Shown here piece by piece: positions 23,384 to 30,218 of a stretch of 30,218 nt of DNA; the first letter of the stretch is position 1; each line of letters starts with the position of its first letter. Both the position numbers and the translations under genes were made by a program. This DNA is from an uncultured Bacilli bacterium (lineage in GTDB: Bacteria; Bacillota_I; Bacilli_A; RF39; UBA660). The notes under the pieces were generated by a model that did no database searches, had not been told where the DNA came from, and saw only the letters and a list, made by a program, of their open reading frames with translations. The DNA is taken from assembly GCA_934086145.1 (NCBI GenBank), contig CAKOHV010000024.1:1-30218 (forward strand), in the 5' to 3' direction.

Positions 23384-24010
23384 ATGGTCTAGCTTTTTAC
23401 TATAGATGTTCTTTTTCTTACTTTTACATTGCAATAAACCAAAGCCATCACCTAAATCTCGAGTAATTATTAAACTATCAGAATCAAAGACAAAACCTTC
23501 TCTTTCATATATCTGTCGATTTAACACTTCCACTAAATATTGTTGTTCCTCATTGGTAAGTTCTAAATGATCATCAGTAAACCTTATCATAAAACAATCA
23601 TTTAAATTAGTCCCCATTAAAAAAAGGCCATAATTAACATCACTAAAATAGAAATTACCCGAAGAAATAATCGGCAACTTCACGTTTGCTTTCTTTACTT
23701 TCCAAGCAATTATATAGCGATAAGACTCTAATAAATATCTTTTTCTTACCATTTCCATCTTTGCTTGTAATAATTGTTCAAACCAATTAGTTACTTCAAG
23801 TAAATTCATCTTTACTAGCATATCATAATCCATAATTTCACTCTTTTTCATTTCTATTAAGTTTTGACTAGTAACTTTTACAAAATCATTTAAATTTAAA
23901 TTACAATCTTCTATTATCTTTATTATCTCTCTATCTTGATACCCCAATTCTTTTAAATATTCTAAATCCCTTTTTTGAAAATAAACAGCTTCTTTATAAC
24001 AATATTTCAT
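23366..24010 (-). CDS. Unknown soluble protein
   Basis: I do not recognise this 214-residue protein. The ATG at 24010 has GGGAGATAAT before it; the TTG at 24022 is less likely. There is no signal peptide or membrane helix. The N-terminal half is helical and charged (KRDLEYLKELGYQDREIIKIIEDC), the C-terminal half (about 115-205) looks alpha/beta: ISSGNFYFSDVNYGLFLMG, FMIRFTDDHLELTNEEQQYL, SDSLIITRDLGDGFGLL. The Lys-rich tail ends within the neighbour's terminator. It stands alone, downstream of nothing and convergent with the ZnuA-like gene. The start of the protein could mediate DNA or protein contacts; this is guesswork. Confidence 0.7.
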   Translation of the reverse strand: MKYCYKEAVYFQKRDLEYLKELGYQDREIIKIIEDCNLNLNDFVKVTSQNLIEMKKSEIMDYDMLVKMNLLEVTNWFEQLLQAKMEMVRKRYLLESYRYIIAWKVKKANVKLPIISSGNFYFSDVNYGLFLMGTNLNDCFMIRFTDDHLELTNEEQQYLVEVLNRQIYEREGFVFDSDSLIITRDLGDGFGLLQCKSKKKNIYSKKLDHKKNIY

Positions 24011-24114
24011 ATTATCTCCCAATTAAATTTATATTTTTATTAATATATGCTCCAAAATTTCATATTATTTCCTTTTTATATTTATATCATCATATAATTC
24101 AAACTTATCCCATC

Positions 24115-24143
24115 AAAAAAGTAAACACTTTTACATGTTTACT
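24115..24143 (-). terminator. Terminator of pflBA
   Basis: On the minus strand AGTAAACA and TGTTTACT pair with an 8-base loop, followed by TTTTTT. It lies 8 bases past the pflA stop. Confidence 0.8.
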
Positions 24144-24150
24144 TCATCTA

Positions 24151-24873
24151 TTATAAACTTTTATACTCTTTCATAAACTTTTCATAATAACTATTACATA
24201 CTTCTTTATTCATTTCTTCTTTATCTTTATAAGGATTAAAAATATGTAATTTTTCATATTTTTCACTTCCTAATTTATGATAAGGTAAGAAATCAACCCT
24301 TGTTACATTTTTAATATATTTTTTAATAAAATGTGCTAAGTCATGCATATATTCATCATTATCATGAACGCCAGGAACAACAACTTGTCTAATCCATACT
24401 TCAACATTAGTTTTATTAAGTTGTTCAACAAAGTTAAAGAATTCATCAATTCGATCTACTTGGGTAATATCAATATAACCTTCTCTAGTAATATGTTTAA
24501 TATCAAGTAAAACCATATCAATGTTTTCTAAAAGTTCATGATAATCGCCATAACCAATTCCAGCAGTATCAATAGCAATATGAATATGTTCTTTTTTTAA
24601 CATTTTACAAGTTTCAACTAAGAAATCATATTGTAATAATGGTTCACCACCCGAAAAAGTAACGCCACCATTATTCTTAAAATATGGTTTACTTCGTAAA
24701 ACTTTTTTTAAAATTTCTTCTGAAGTATAATTTAAGTCTCTTTTTTGCCACATTTCTGGATTATGACAAAATTTGCATCTTAACATACATTGGTTAAGAA
24801 AGACCACAGTACGAATACCGGGTCCATCTACTAAACCAAATGTTTCAAATGAATCAACCGAACCTTTTAACAT
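24151..24873 (-). CDS. pflA: Pyruvate formate-lyase activating enzyme
   Basis: Radical-SAM enzyme that puts the glycyl radical on PflB in the absence of oxygen. The 240 residues show ETFGLVDGPGIRTVVF, the CxxxCxxC iron-sulfur motif C29-x3-C33-x2-C36 (CMLRCKFC), NGGVTFSGGEPLLQ and DTAGIGYGDY, all typical. Its ATG overlaps the pflB stop by one base (TAATG), so the two are translationally coupled; activator and substrate are made together. Terminator directly behind. Confidence 0.97.
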   Translation of the reverse strand: MLKGSVDSFETFGLVDGPGIRTVVFLNQCMLRCKFCHNPEMWQKRDLNYTSEEILKKVLRSKPYFKNNGGVTFSGGEPLLQYDFLVETCKMLKKEHIHIAIDTAGIGYGDYHELLENIDMVLLDIKHITREGYIDITQVDRIDEFFNFVEQLNKTNVEVWIRQVVVPGVHDNDEYMHDLAHFIKKYIKNVTRVDFLPYHKLGSEKYEKLHIFNPYKDKEEMNKEVCNSYYEKFMKEYKSL

Positions 24874-27107
24874 TACATTTTCTCGTGGAAAGTTCTAGCT
24901 ATAACTTCTTCTTGTTGTTTTCTTGTTAACTTATTAAATCTTACAGCATATCCAGAAACACGAATAGTTAAAAGTGGATATTTATCAGGATTATTCATTG
25001 CATCAATTAAAGTTTCTCTATTTAAAACATTAACATTTAAATGATGAGCTCCTTGAACAAAATAACCATCCATTAATGAAACTAAGTTATTAACTTGTTC
25101 ATCTAAATTAGCCCCTAAAGCAGATGGTACAATTGAGAATGTATTAGAAATACCATCACGGCAGCAATTTGCCCAATCAAGTTTAGCTACTGAGTTTAAT
25201 GAAGCAATTGCGCCATTTTCATCTCTACCATGCATTGGGTTAGCACCAGGAGCAAAAGCTACACCAGCTTTTCTACCATCAGGAGTTGCCCCAGTATTAG
25301 AACCATATACTACATTAGATGTAATTGTAAGAACTGATAATGTAGGATGAGCATTTCTATAGCAAGGATGAGAAGCTAACTCTTTGTAAACGAAATCTAA
25401 CAATTCTTTACCAATAGAATCAACACGATCATCATCATTACCATATTTAGGGAAGTCACCTTCAATTTCGAAATCAGTAGTAATACCTTCTTCATCACGA
25501 ATTGGTTTTACTTTTGCATATTTAATAGCTGATAATGAATCAACTGCTACAGAGAAACCAGCAACACCATAAGCCATTAAACGATTAACATATGTATCAT
25601 GTAAAGCCATTTGACCAGCTTCATAAGCATATTTATCATGCATGTAATGAATTATGTTCATAGCTTCGCTATAAATACGACATACTTCTTTAAGCATCTT
25701 CTTATAACCAGCAACAACCGTATCATAATCTAATACTTCATCCGTATTCTTTTCAAAACCAGGAATAACTAAATCACGTCTAACTTCATCAACACCACCA
25801 TTTAATGAGTATAATAAAGCCTTAGCTAAGTTAGTTCTAGCTCCAAAGAATTGCATGTCTTTACCAACTCTCATTGAAGATACACAACAAGCTATTGCAT
25901 AATCATCACCCATTGAAGGACGCATTACATCATCATTTTCGTATTGAATTGAATCTGTAGCAATACTAACTCTTGAGCAATATTTCTTCCATGCTTCTGG
26001 TAATTCTTGTGCCCATAAAATTGTCATATTAGGTTCTGGCGCACTTTCCAAATTTTCTAAAGTATGAACTATACGGAATGAAGTCTTATTAACTAATGTT
26101 TTTCCATCAGTTGTCATACCACCTAATGAACAAGTAACCCAAGTAGGATCTCCTGAGAATAATTCATCATATTCAGGTGTTCTTAAATGTCTAGCAGCTC
26201 TTAATTTAATAACAAAGTTATCAATTATTTCTTGAGCTTCTTCTTCAGTTAAAGTACCATTTGCTAAATCTCTTTCAATATAAATATCAAAGAAAGCATC
26301 TACTCTACCTAAAGACATTGCAGCCCCATTATTTTCTTTAATAGCAGCTAAATAACCAAAATAAGTCCATTGAACAGCTTCTTTAGCATTACTTGCTGGT
26401 TTAGATATATCAAAGCCATAAGTAGCAGCCATTTCTTTTATTTCTTTTAATGCTCTATATTGCATAGAAATTTCTTCTCTAAGACGAATTGTTTCATCAT
26501 CCATTACTTTAATTTCCATGTTATCCCAGTCATTAAATTTTTGTTGCATTAAGTAATCAATACCATATAAAGCAATTCTTCTATAATCACCTATTATACG
26601 ACCTCTACCATATGCATCAGGTAAACCAGTTAACAACTTATTATGTCTAGCTTTTCTAATTTCTTTAGTATAGGCATCAAAAACACCATCATTATGTGTT
26701 TTAACCATATTAGAATTCATGAATTTATCAAGTTGTTCATCCATTTTATAACCATAAGCTTCAAGTTCTTGGTAAACCATTTTAAGGCCACCTTTAGGAA
26801 CTATGGTTCTTTTGCACAATCTATCAGTTTGTAAACCAACGATTACATCGTCATCTTCGCTAATGTAACCAGGGGCAAAAACATTTATACCAGCTGGGTG
26901 TTCAGTATCGATATCGATAACATGTTTTTTTACTTCTTCTGTACAAACATCCTCATAAACCTTTAGTATTCTTTTTGTTTTTTCAGTAGGTCCAACTAAA
27001 AAGTCTTCCCCACCATTGTATGGAACATAATTCTTTTTTATGAAGTCTGATACATTTATTTCATTGCACCATGAACCTTCATTGAAATTTTTCCATTCTT
27101 CTCTCAT
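24873..27107 (-). CDS. pflB: Formate C-acetyltransferase (pyruvate formate-lyase)
   Basis: Splits pyruvate with coenzyme A into acetyl-CoA and formate during fermentation. At 744 residues it is full length. The catalytic cysteine pair C407-C408 lies in AIACCVSSM and the radical glycine G719 in RVSGYAVRFNKLTRKQQ near the C-terminus; the N-terminal half shows GGLKMVYQELEAYGY and the GRGRIIGDYRRIALYG segment of the PFL family. AAGGAAGAG precedes the ATG at 27107. Codons are regular and the gene looks well expressed. It signals an anaerobic or facultatively anaerobic lifestyle. Confidence 0.98.
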   Translation of the reverse strand: MREEWKNFNEGSWCNEINVSDFIKKNYVPYNGGEDFLVGPTEKTKRILKVYEDVCTEEVKKHVIDIDTEHPAGINVFAPGYISEDDDVIVGLQTDRLCKRTIVPKGGLKMVYQELEAYGYKMDEQLDKFMNSNMVKTHNDGVFDAYTKEIRKARHNKLLTGLPDAYGRGRIIGDYRRIALYGIDYLMQQKFNDWDNMEIKVMDDETIRLREEISMQYRALKEIKEMAATYGFDISKPASNAKEAVQWTYFGYLAAIKENNGAAMSLGRVDAFFDIYIERDLANGTLTEEEAQEIIDNFVIKLRAARHLRTPEYDELFSGDPTWVTCSLGGMTTDGKTLVNKTSFRIVHTLENLESAPEPNMTILWAQELPEAWKKYCSRVSIATDSIQYENDDVMRPSMGDDYAIACCVSSMRVGKDMQFFGARTNLAKALLYSLNGGVDEVRRDLVIPGFEKNTDEVLDYDTVVAGYKKMLKEVCRIYSEAMNIIHYMHDKYAYEAGQMALHDTYVNRLMAYGVAGFSVAVDSLSAIKYAKVKPIRDEEGITTDFEIEGDFPKYGNDDDRVDSIGKELLDFVYKELASHPCYRNAHPTLSVLTITSNVVYGSNTGATPDGRKAGVAFAPGANPMHGRDENGAIASLNSVAKLDWANCCRDGISNTFSIVPSALGANLDEQVNNLVSLMDGYFVQGAHHLNVNVLNRETLIDAMNNPDKYPLLTIRVSGYAVRFNKLTRKQQEEVIARTFHEKM

Positions 27108-27162
27108 TTAACTCTTCCTTTCTTATATTATCCATTACTCATTCTAACACAAATGAGATTTA

Positions 27163-27171
27163 ATTATAACA
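27163..27171 (-). promoter_or_regulatory. Extended -10 promoter of pflBA
   Basis: Minus-strand TGTTATAAT, with a poor -35. The transcript would carry a 5' leader of about 50 bases with a small CTCATT/AATGAG stem (27138-27157). A second candidate TGTTAGAAT lies in that stem. Confidence 0.5.
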
Positions 27172-27240
27172 TATCCAAGACAACTTTTACATGAATTATA
27201 GATTATTTTACATAATTAAACACTTATTATTTTTAAGCAG

Positions 27241-27264
27241 AAAAAAACTAGGTATAAACCTAGT
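27241..27264 (-). terminator. Terminator of the tRNA-Ser gene
   Basis: On the minus strand ACTAGGT, TTAT loop, ACCTAGT, then TTTTTT, about 10 bases past the tRNA 3' end. Confidence 0.85.
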
Positions 27265-27274
27265 AATAAATACA

Positions 27275-27365
27275 TGGCGGAGCAGGAGAGATTCGAACTC
27301 TCGCGCCAGTTACCCGACCTACACCCTTAGCAGGGGCGCCTCTTCAGCCTCTTGAGTACTGCTCC
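27275..27365 (-). tRNA. tRNA-Ser (GCU), with encoded CCA
   Basis: Ninety-one bases on the minus strand. The acceptor stem GGAGCAG (27365-27359) pairs with CTGCTCC, followed by G and CCA. The anticodon loop CTGCTAA gives anticodon GCU (Ser AGC/AGU), and a long variable arm is present as expected for tRNA-Ser. The T loop reads GTTCGAATC. Confidence 0.95.
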
Positions 27366-27385
27366 ATAACCAAGGTAACAAATAA

Positions 27386-27414
27386 ATTATAACCAATAAT
27401 TTCGTGTTAGTCAA
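27386..27414 (-). promoter_or_regulatory. Promoter of tRNA-Ser
   Basis: Minus-strand TTGACT (27409-27414), 17 bases, TATAAT (27386-27391), the closest match to the sigma-70-type consensus in the window, about 20 bases before the tRNA. Confidence 0.75.
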
Positions 27415-27423
27415 CTGCTTTTT

Positions 27424-27714
27424 TTATTTTTTCTTTGTTGCCTTTAAAAAATTGTTATATTCTGTCATTCTTACTAGGTGTTGACCTACGATAAAAATAA
27501 TCCCACTTAGTAAAGTTAAACCAGCAAAAAATAAATACCACCAATCTAATTTAAAGATAAAAAAGGAAACTAAAATAACAATAAATGATCCTAAGCAAAA
27601 TATTCCTTCTAAAAATATTCTATTTAAACGCGTTGTCATTTCTTGACCTTTTTTAGTCTTAACATATTTATTTCTAGTTGTTTTCTTTTCATCCTTTGAT
27701 AAATAATGATACAT
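27424..27714 (-). CDS. Small two-helix membrane protein, function unknown
   Basis: The 96 residues have a basic N-terminus (about 1-30, rich in Lys and Arg), two membrane helices (about 34-53 and 58-80; the second runs WWYLFFAGLTLLSGIIFIVG) and a charged tail. The positive N-terminus suggests it lies in the cytoplasm. A GGGATGTGAT sequence precedes the ATG. I recognise no family. It lies upstream of tRNA-Ser on the same strand, with a promoter for the tRNA between them. Confidence 0.65.
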   Translation of the reverse strand: MYHYLSKDEKKTTRNKYVKTKKGQEMTTRLNRIFLEGIFCLGSFIVILVSFFIFKLDWWYLFFAGLTLLSGIIFIVGQHLVRMTEYNNFLKATKKK

Positions 27715-27849
27715 TTAATCACATCCCAAATATATCATATCATAAAATATTTAAATTACCTACCATATATTTTTTCAAAGTAGCTTATTGCAAGGTATAA
27801 AATTTACTTTTACAAGCAAGAAAATTCATAATTTGCTCAAATTCAAAGT

Positions 27850-27885
27850 TAAATGCAACTCTTTTATTAAAGTGGGTTGCATTTA
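27850..27885. repeat. 10-bp inverted repeat upstream of tRNA-Lys
   Basis: TAAATGCAAC (27850-27859) and GTTGCATTTA (27876-27885) are perfect reverse complements with a 16-base loop. Neither strand has a clear T tract behind it; the spacer 27715-27994 contains no other element beyond the -10 at 27960. Confidence 0.6.
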
Positions 27886-27959
27886 GAAAAAAATCTCAGA
27901 AAATTCACGATTTTTATAAAAAAAGCATTTTAGTACTAGCAATTCCTCTAAAGATAGTG

Positions 27960-27965
27960 TATAAT
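27960..27965 (+). promoter_or_regulatory. Probable -10 of tRNA-Lys
   Basis: Perfect TATAAT 30 bases before the tRNA, preceded by TG directly rather than TGN. The -35 region (around TAGCAA, 27937-27942) is poor. Confidence 0.5.
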
Positions 27966-27994
27966 GTAAAACGTACTGAAGAAATTGAAACAAT

Positions 27995-28070
27995 GTCTCC
28001 TTAGCTCAGTTGGTAGAGCAACTGACTCTTAATCAGTGGGTCTGGGGTTCGAGCCCCCAAGGGGACACCA
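27995..28070 (+). tRNA. tRNA-Lys (CUU), with encoded CCA
   Basis: Seventy-six bases. The acceptor stem GTCTCCT pairs with AGGGGAC (one G-U), then A and CCA. The D loop AGCTCAGTTGGTAGAGC and T loop GGTTCGAGCCC are standard. Anticodon loop CTCTTAA gives CUU, reading AAG. Confidence 0.96.
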
Positions 28071-28080
28071 TTAAAAAAAT

Positions 28081-28105
28081 AAACTCTCTTTAAAGAGAGT
28101 TTTTT
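28081..28105 (+). terminator. Terminator of tRNA-Lys
   Basis: AAACTCTCT, TTAA loop, AGAGAGTTT and T's to 28105. It may also stop the convergent gene at 28111 on the minus strand, where it is flanked by A's. Confidence 0.8.
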
Positions 28106-28110
28106 CATGT

Positions 28111-28422
28111 CTAAAAAACAAATTGCCAATTACTAAAAACTAATCCTAATAAAATAATTGCTACGACAATCAAATAACAAGCAAAAAAGACACAAACGTT
28201 ATAAATATCATTATTATATTTTTCATTAATAGGTGCAAAGCAATTAGGACAAACCTTTTCCTTTTTACTTAGATCCAATTCCTTATTACAATTATCACAA
28301 ACTTTACTTAATTTAGTCTTTTCCCTTTTAGCTACTAAATATAAAAGAAAACTAACTATTAAACAAATAAGTACTAAAAGTATTATACTTAAAATAATTA
28401 ATTTTTTACTATCACTACGCAT
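28111..28422 (-). CDS. Zinc-ribbon protein with two membrane helices, function unknown
   Basis: The 103 residues consist of a membrane helix (about 8-30), a cytoplasmic- or exterior-facing loop with four cysteines C42-x2-C45 and C58-x2-C61 (VCDNCNKEL, VCPNCFAPI), and a second helix (about 77-96). The cysteines form a typical zinc-ribbon pair. The role is unknown; similar single-ribbon membrane proteins occur widely in Firmicutes. Its extended -10 promoter (TGATATAAT, 28446-28454) precedes the ATG at 28422, with AGGATGAT as ribosome binding site. Confidence 0.75.
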   Translation of the reverse strand: MRSDSKKLIILSIILLVLICLIVSFLLYLVAKREKTKLSKVCDNCNKELDLSKKEKVCPNCFAPINEKYNNDIYNVCVFFACYLIVVAIILLGLVFSNWQFVF

Positions 28423-28445
28423 TTACATCATCCTAATCTATTACT

Positions 28446-28454
28446 ATTATATCA
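28446..28454 (-). promoter_or_regulatory. Extended -10 promoter of the zinc-ribbon gene
   Basis: Minus-strand TGATATAAT about 24 bases before the ATG, with no good -35. Confidence 0.5.
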
Positions 28455-28531
28455 TGTATTATATCTAACTTTCACGAGAAATTCTATTTTATTTTAAAAA
28501 GACCAATAAATCCATAAATTAAATTTTTATA

Positions 28532-28547
28532 AAACCATCCTTGGTTT
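28532..28547 (-). terminator. Weak hairpin past the M23 peptidase gene
   Basis: On the minus strand AAACCA, AGGA loop, TGGTTT, followed by TATAAAAATTT; a short stem and imperfect T tract, 60 bases past the peptidase stop. Confidence 0.4.
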
Positions 28548-28606
28548 AATGCTTGGCAATCTTTAAGCTTACCTCAATACAACAAACATCATTAAGTAAA
28601 ATTATC

Positions 28607-29371
28607 TTAGATATTTTTCTTTTGCAAGTATCTTAAAGCAACAAAGCCCAATGTTTCATAATGATAAATATAAGCTAAATGACCTTTTTGATAAAATTTT
28701 ATAACTTCGTCATTATTTTTCAAACCTTTTCCTTTAATAATAGTATCCGGTCGAAAATTCGCTTGTCGATGAACATTCAATGGCTCATCTAAAACACCTT
28801 TTATTATATAAGTTAACATTGATTCTTTAACAAAATTATATTTTTTACCCTTATATTCAGCTTTTTTTATTATACAACGTTCCGGTAAGAACAAATATTC
28901 TTCTGGTTTTACTTTATTTAAAATAACATACTCACTATAATTACCTTGTCTCTTTAAAGTCCACCCTGCCGTTTTACCACGTGCCACCTCCAAATGAATA
29001 TGATTGCCTGTTGCTTGACCAGTTTTGCCTTCCGTACATAAAATTTCCCCTTGACGATAACGTTTACCAAGTTTCATTCTACTTATTTCTTCTGGATGAG
29101 TTATTGAAATCGTTAAAAAGCCATAATACCCATTCGGACATAAAACTTTCCTTGTTGAAGTAAGCCATACCGTATTAGCGTTACGTTTAGTATTTTTAGG
29201 TTGATACAATTTTGTAATTTTACAATCAAAAGGCGCATAAACATTTTCTTTCTTTGAACTATCACCATTAAAATCAAAAGCATAAGATAATTTATGTGTA
29301 CTAGAACTATTTCCATACCCTTGGGAGATATTTAAAATATCCATGGGAAAATAAGCTCTTTGATATGCCAT
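28607..29371 (-). CDS. M23-family peptidase without signal peptide
   Basis: A 254-residue zinc metallopeptidase of the M23 (lysostaphin/LytM) family that cleaves peptide bonds in peptidoglycan cross-bridges. The zinc motifs are H26-x6-D33 (THKLSYAFDF) and HIH (H124, H126; GNHIHLEVA). Residues about 44-130 form the beta core. The C-terminal 90 residues (about 165-254), ending LGFVALRYLQK, may be an SH3-like wall-binding module, which is inference. There is no N-terminal signal or membrane segment, unusual for a wall hydrolase unless it leaves by lysis or another route. GGAGGTGG precedes the ATG. Single-gene unit next to a VanY-like gene. Confidence 0.9.
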   Translation of the reverse strand: MAYQRAYFPMDILNISQGYGNSSSTHKLSYAFDFNGDSSKKENVYAPFDCKITKLYQPKNTKRNANTVWLTSTRKVLCPNGYYGFLTISITHPEEISRMKLGKRYRQGEILCTEGKTGQATGNHIHLEVARGKTAGWTLKRQGNYSEYVILNKVKPEEYLFLPERCIIKKAEYKGKKYNFVKESMLTYIIKGVLDEPLNVHRQANFRPDTIIKGKGLKNNDEVIKFYQKGHLAYIYHYETLGFVALRYLQKKNI

Positions 29372-29403
29372 AATACCACCTCCACTATACTATACGAAAC
29401 CTC

Positions 29404-29427
29404 AAAAAAAGAGAAACCACGTTTCCC
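29404..29427 (-). terminator. Terminator of the VanY-like gene
   Basis: On the minus strand GGGAAAC, GTG loop, GTTTCTC (one G-U), then TTTTTTT, 10 bases past the VanY-like stop. Confidence 0.8.
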
Positions 29428-29437
29428 CAATCCTACA

Positions 29438-29983
29438 TTATTTTCTTAAATACTCTTCTAGGGTTTTATCACCTATCTTAAAAGCTACATCTTCACCTAC
29501 ATATCTGATATGCCATGGTTCATAAGCATAACCAGTTATTTTTTCTTTACCTTTTGGATAACGTAAAATAAAACCGAAATACTTTAAGGCTTGATGAATC
29601 TTGGCAAAAATAGCTTCCTCTTTTATTAGATCCTCATTTTGCGTCATCCATTTACCATTTGCTTTAATAATTAAATCAATGGCTTGCCCTAGATGATGTT
29701 CTGACGTTCCAGGCATAGCTACCACCTTTTTAGCATAATCTAAGCCATATTTTTTCATAAAATCACAAAATAAATTTTCTTGATACTCTAAACTACGATA
29801 AGCTGAATCAATTTCAATACTTATTCCTTCAACTTTTAAATGAGCTCTTAACATTTCAAAATGGTGAAAAGTTTCTTTTTCCACATAAAGTGTCTGTTCA
29901 AAAACATTTTCATATTCAACCATTTCTAACCCATCAAGCATTTTTTCATTAAATAAATGTTCTTTATTAACCAAAAAAAGCAT
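29438..29983 (-). CDS. VanY-like D-alanyl-D-alanine carboxypeptidase without signal peptide
   Basis: Zinc peptidase of the M15B (VanY/D-Ala-D-Ala carboxypeptidase) family that trims peptide stems of peptidoglycan. The start at 29983 (AGGTGAT upstream) gives 181 residues. Motifs are SAYRS with Q68, SEHHLGQAID (94-103; H96 and D103 as zinc ligands) and EPWHIRYVG (E155, H158). The active site is complete. As with the M23 neighbour, there is no signal peptide or lipobox; the hydrophobic MLFLVN start is too short. VanY-type enzymes are normally membrane-anchored or exported. Own extended -10 promoter (30008-30016) and terminator. Confidence 0.9.
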   Translation of the reverse strand: MLFLVNKEHLFNEKMLDGLEMVEYENVFEQTLYVEKETFHHFEMLRAHLKVEGISIEIDSAYRSLEYQENLFCDFMKKYGLDYAKKVVAMPGTSEHHLGQAIDLIIKANGKWMTQNEDLIKEEAIFAKIHQALKYFGFILRYPKGKEKITGYAYEPWHIRYVGEDVAFKIGDKTLEEYLRK

Positions 29984-30007
29984 TTTTATCACCTTTTTTC
30001 CCCTCTA

Positions 30008-30016
30008 ATTATACCA
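30008..30016 (-). promoter_or_regulatory. Extended -10 promoter of the VanY-like gene
   Basis: Minus-strand TGGTATAAT, 25 bases before the ATG at 29983, with no good -35. Confidence 0.55.
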
Positions 30017-30062
30017 TAAATCAACTTTTTTGCATTTTTTTTCATTTTTTGTTAATTTTTTG

Positions 30063-30091
30063 TTGCATTTTTTAAAGAGTCTTGATATACT
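30063..30091 (+). promoter_or_regulatory. Promoter of the tRNA-Ile operon
   Basis: TTGCAT (30063-30068), 17 bases, TATACT (30086-30091) preceded by TGA. The leader from about 30098 to the tRNA contains a small hairpin (AGGG/CCCT near 30113-30118) closed by AGTC/GACT. Confidence 0.65.
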
Positions 30092-30145
30092 TAACTAGTC
30101 AGCAAGGGAAAAGCCCTGTAAGACGGACTAAAGCTTAAAACAAAT

Positions 30146-30218
<73 letters not shown>

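Noticed and set aside
24873..27107. UGA read as tryptophan
   Set aside because: The frames of these and all the other long genes stay open with TGG as Trp codon, so no reassignment is needed, though UGA stops are absent.

Overview
The window is AT-rich DNA (most genes use A/T-ending codons) from a cell-walled, low-GC Gram-positive bacterium of the Bacilli, probably one of the uncultured, reduced-genome lineages near Erysipelotrichales/RF39 and the Mollicutes. The reasons are: the gene neighbourhoods (rnc-smc, comEA-comEC near holA, rnhC divergent from cvpA), an Smc with arms as short as those of mollicutes, fermentative pflBA, peptidoglycan genes (ftsW, a VanY-like and an M23 peptidase), and stop codons that are TAA or TAG but never TGA in the 30 genes examined. 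Trp is always UGG where I checked, so the standard bacterial code fits. No species can be named from the sequence.

Layout. 1-780: terminator of an unseen upstream gene, then a 5'-truncated class B sortase relic. 0.8-3.9 kb (minus): tgt, then an unrecognised nucleotidyltransferase-like protein and a PHP phosphoesterase that overlap. 4.2-5.1 kb (plus): an unknown soluble protein with an internal duplication. 5.3-8.7 kb (minus operon): low-molecular-weight phosphatase, uvrC, queA. 8.8-9.1 kb (plus): a half-length YigZ/IMPACT protein, sharing a divergent promoter region with that operon. 9.35-11.4 kb: cvpA and trxA (minus) divergent from rnhC (plus), a contracted form of the Bacillus rnhC-trxA locus. 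11.5-17.4 kb (minus): ftsW-comEA-comEC, a DUF1016-type nuclease-like gene inserted after comEC, and holA with its own promoter. 17.6-18.4 kb (plus): a 57-residue YjcZ-like membrane protein and peptide deformylase. 18.4-22.3 kb (minus operon): rnc, smc and a small conserved-looking gene. 22.5-23.4 kb (plus): an orphan ZnuA-like lipoprotein in which all the usual metal-binding histidines are replaced. 23.4-27.1 kb (minus): an unknown gene, then pflBA. 27.3-30.2 kb: tRNA-Ser(GCU), a small membrane protein, tRNA-Lys(CUU), a zinc-ribbon membrane protein, two peptidoglycan peptidases without export signals, and a tRNA-Ile(GAU) cut by the window end.

The genes are mostly core housekeeping: queuosine tRNA modification (tgt, queA), nucleotide excision repair, RNA processing, chromosome segregation, DNA uptake, septal wall synthesis and anaerobic pyruvate cleavage. 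Transcription units are short and cleanly bounded by hairpin terminators, and most visible promoters have a TGN-extended -10 element with a weak -35. I see no CRISPR array, prophage, insertion sequence or obvious defence island. The most unusual items are the histidine-less ZnuA-like lipoprotein, the nuclease-like gene behind comEC, the ComEC whose membrane-spanning N-terminus lies upstream of any normal start codon, the nucleotidyltransferase-like/PHP pair, and the complete absence of TGA stops.
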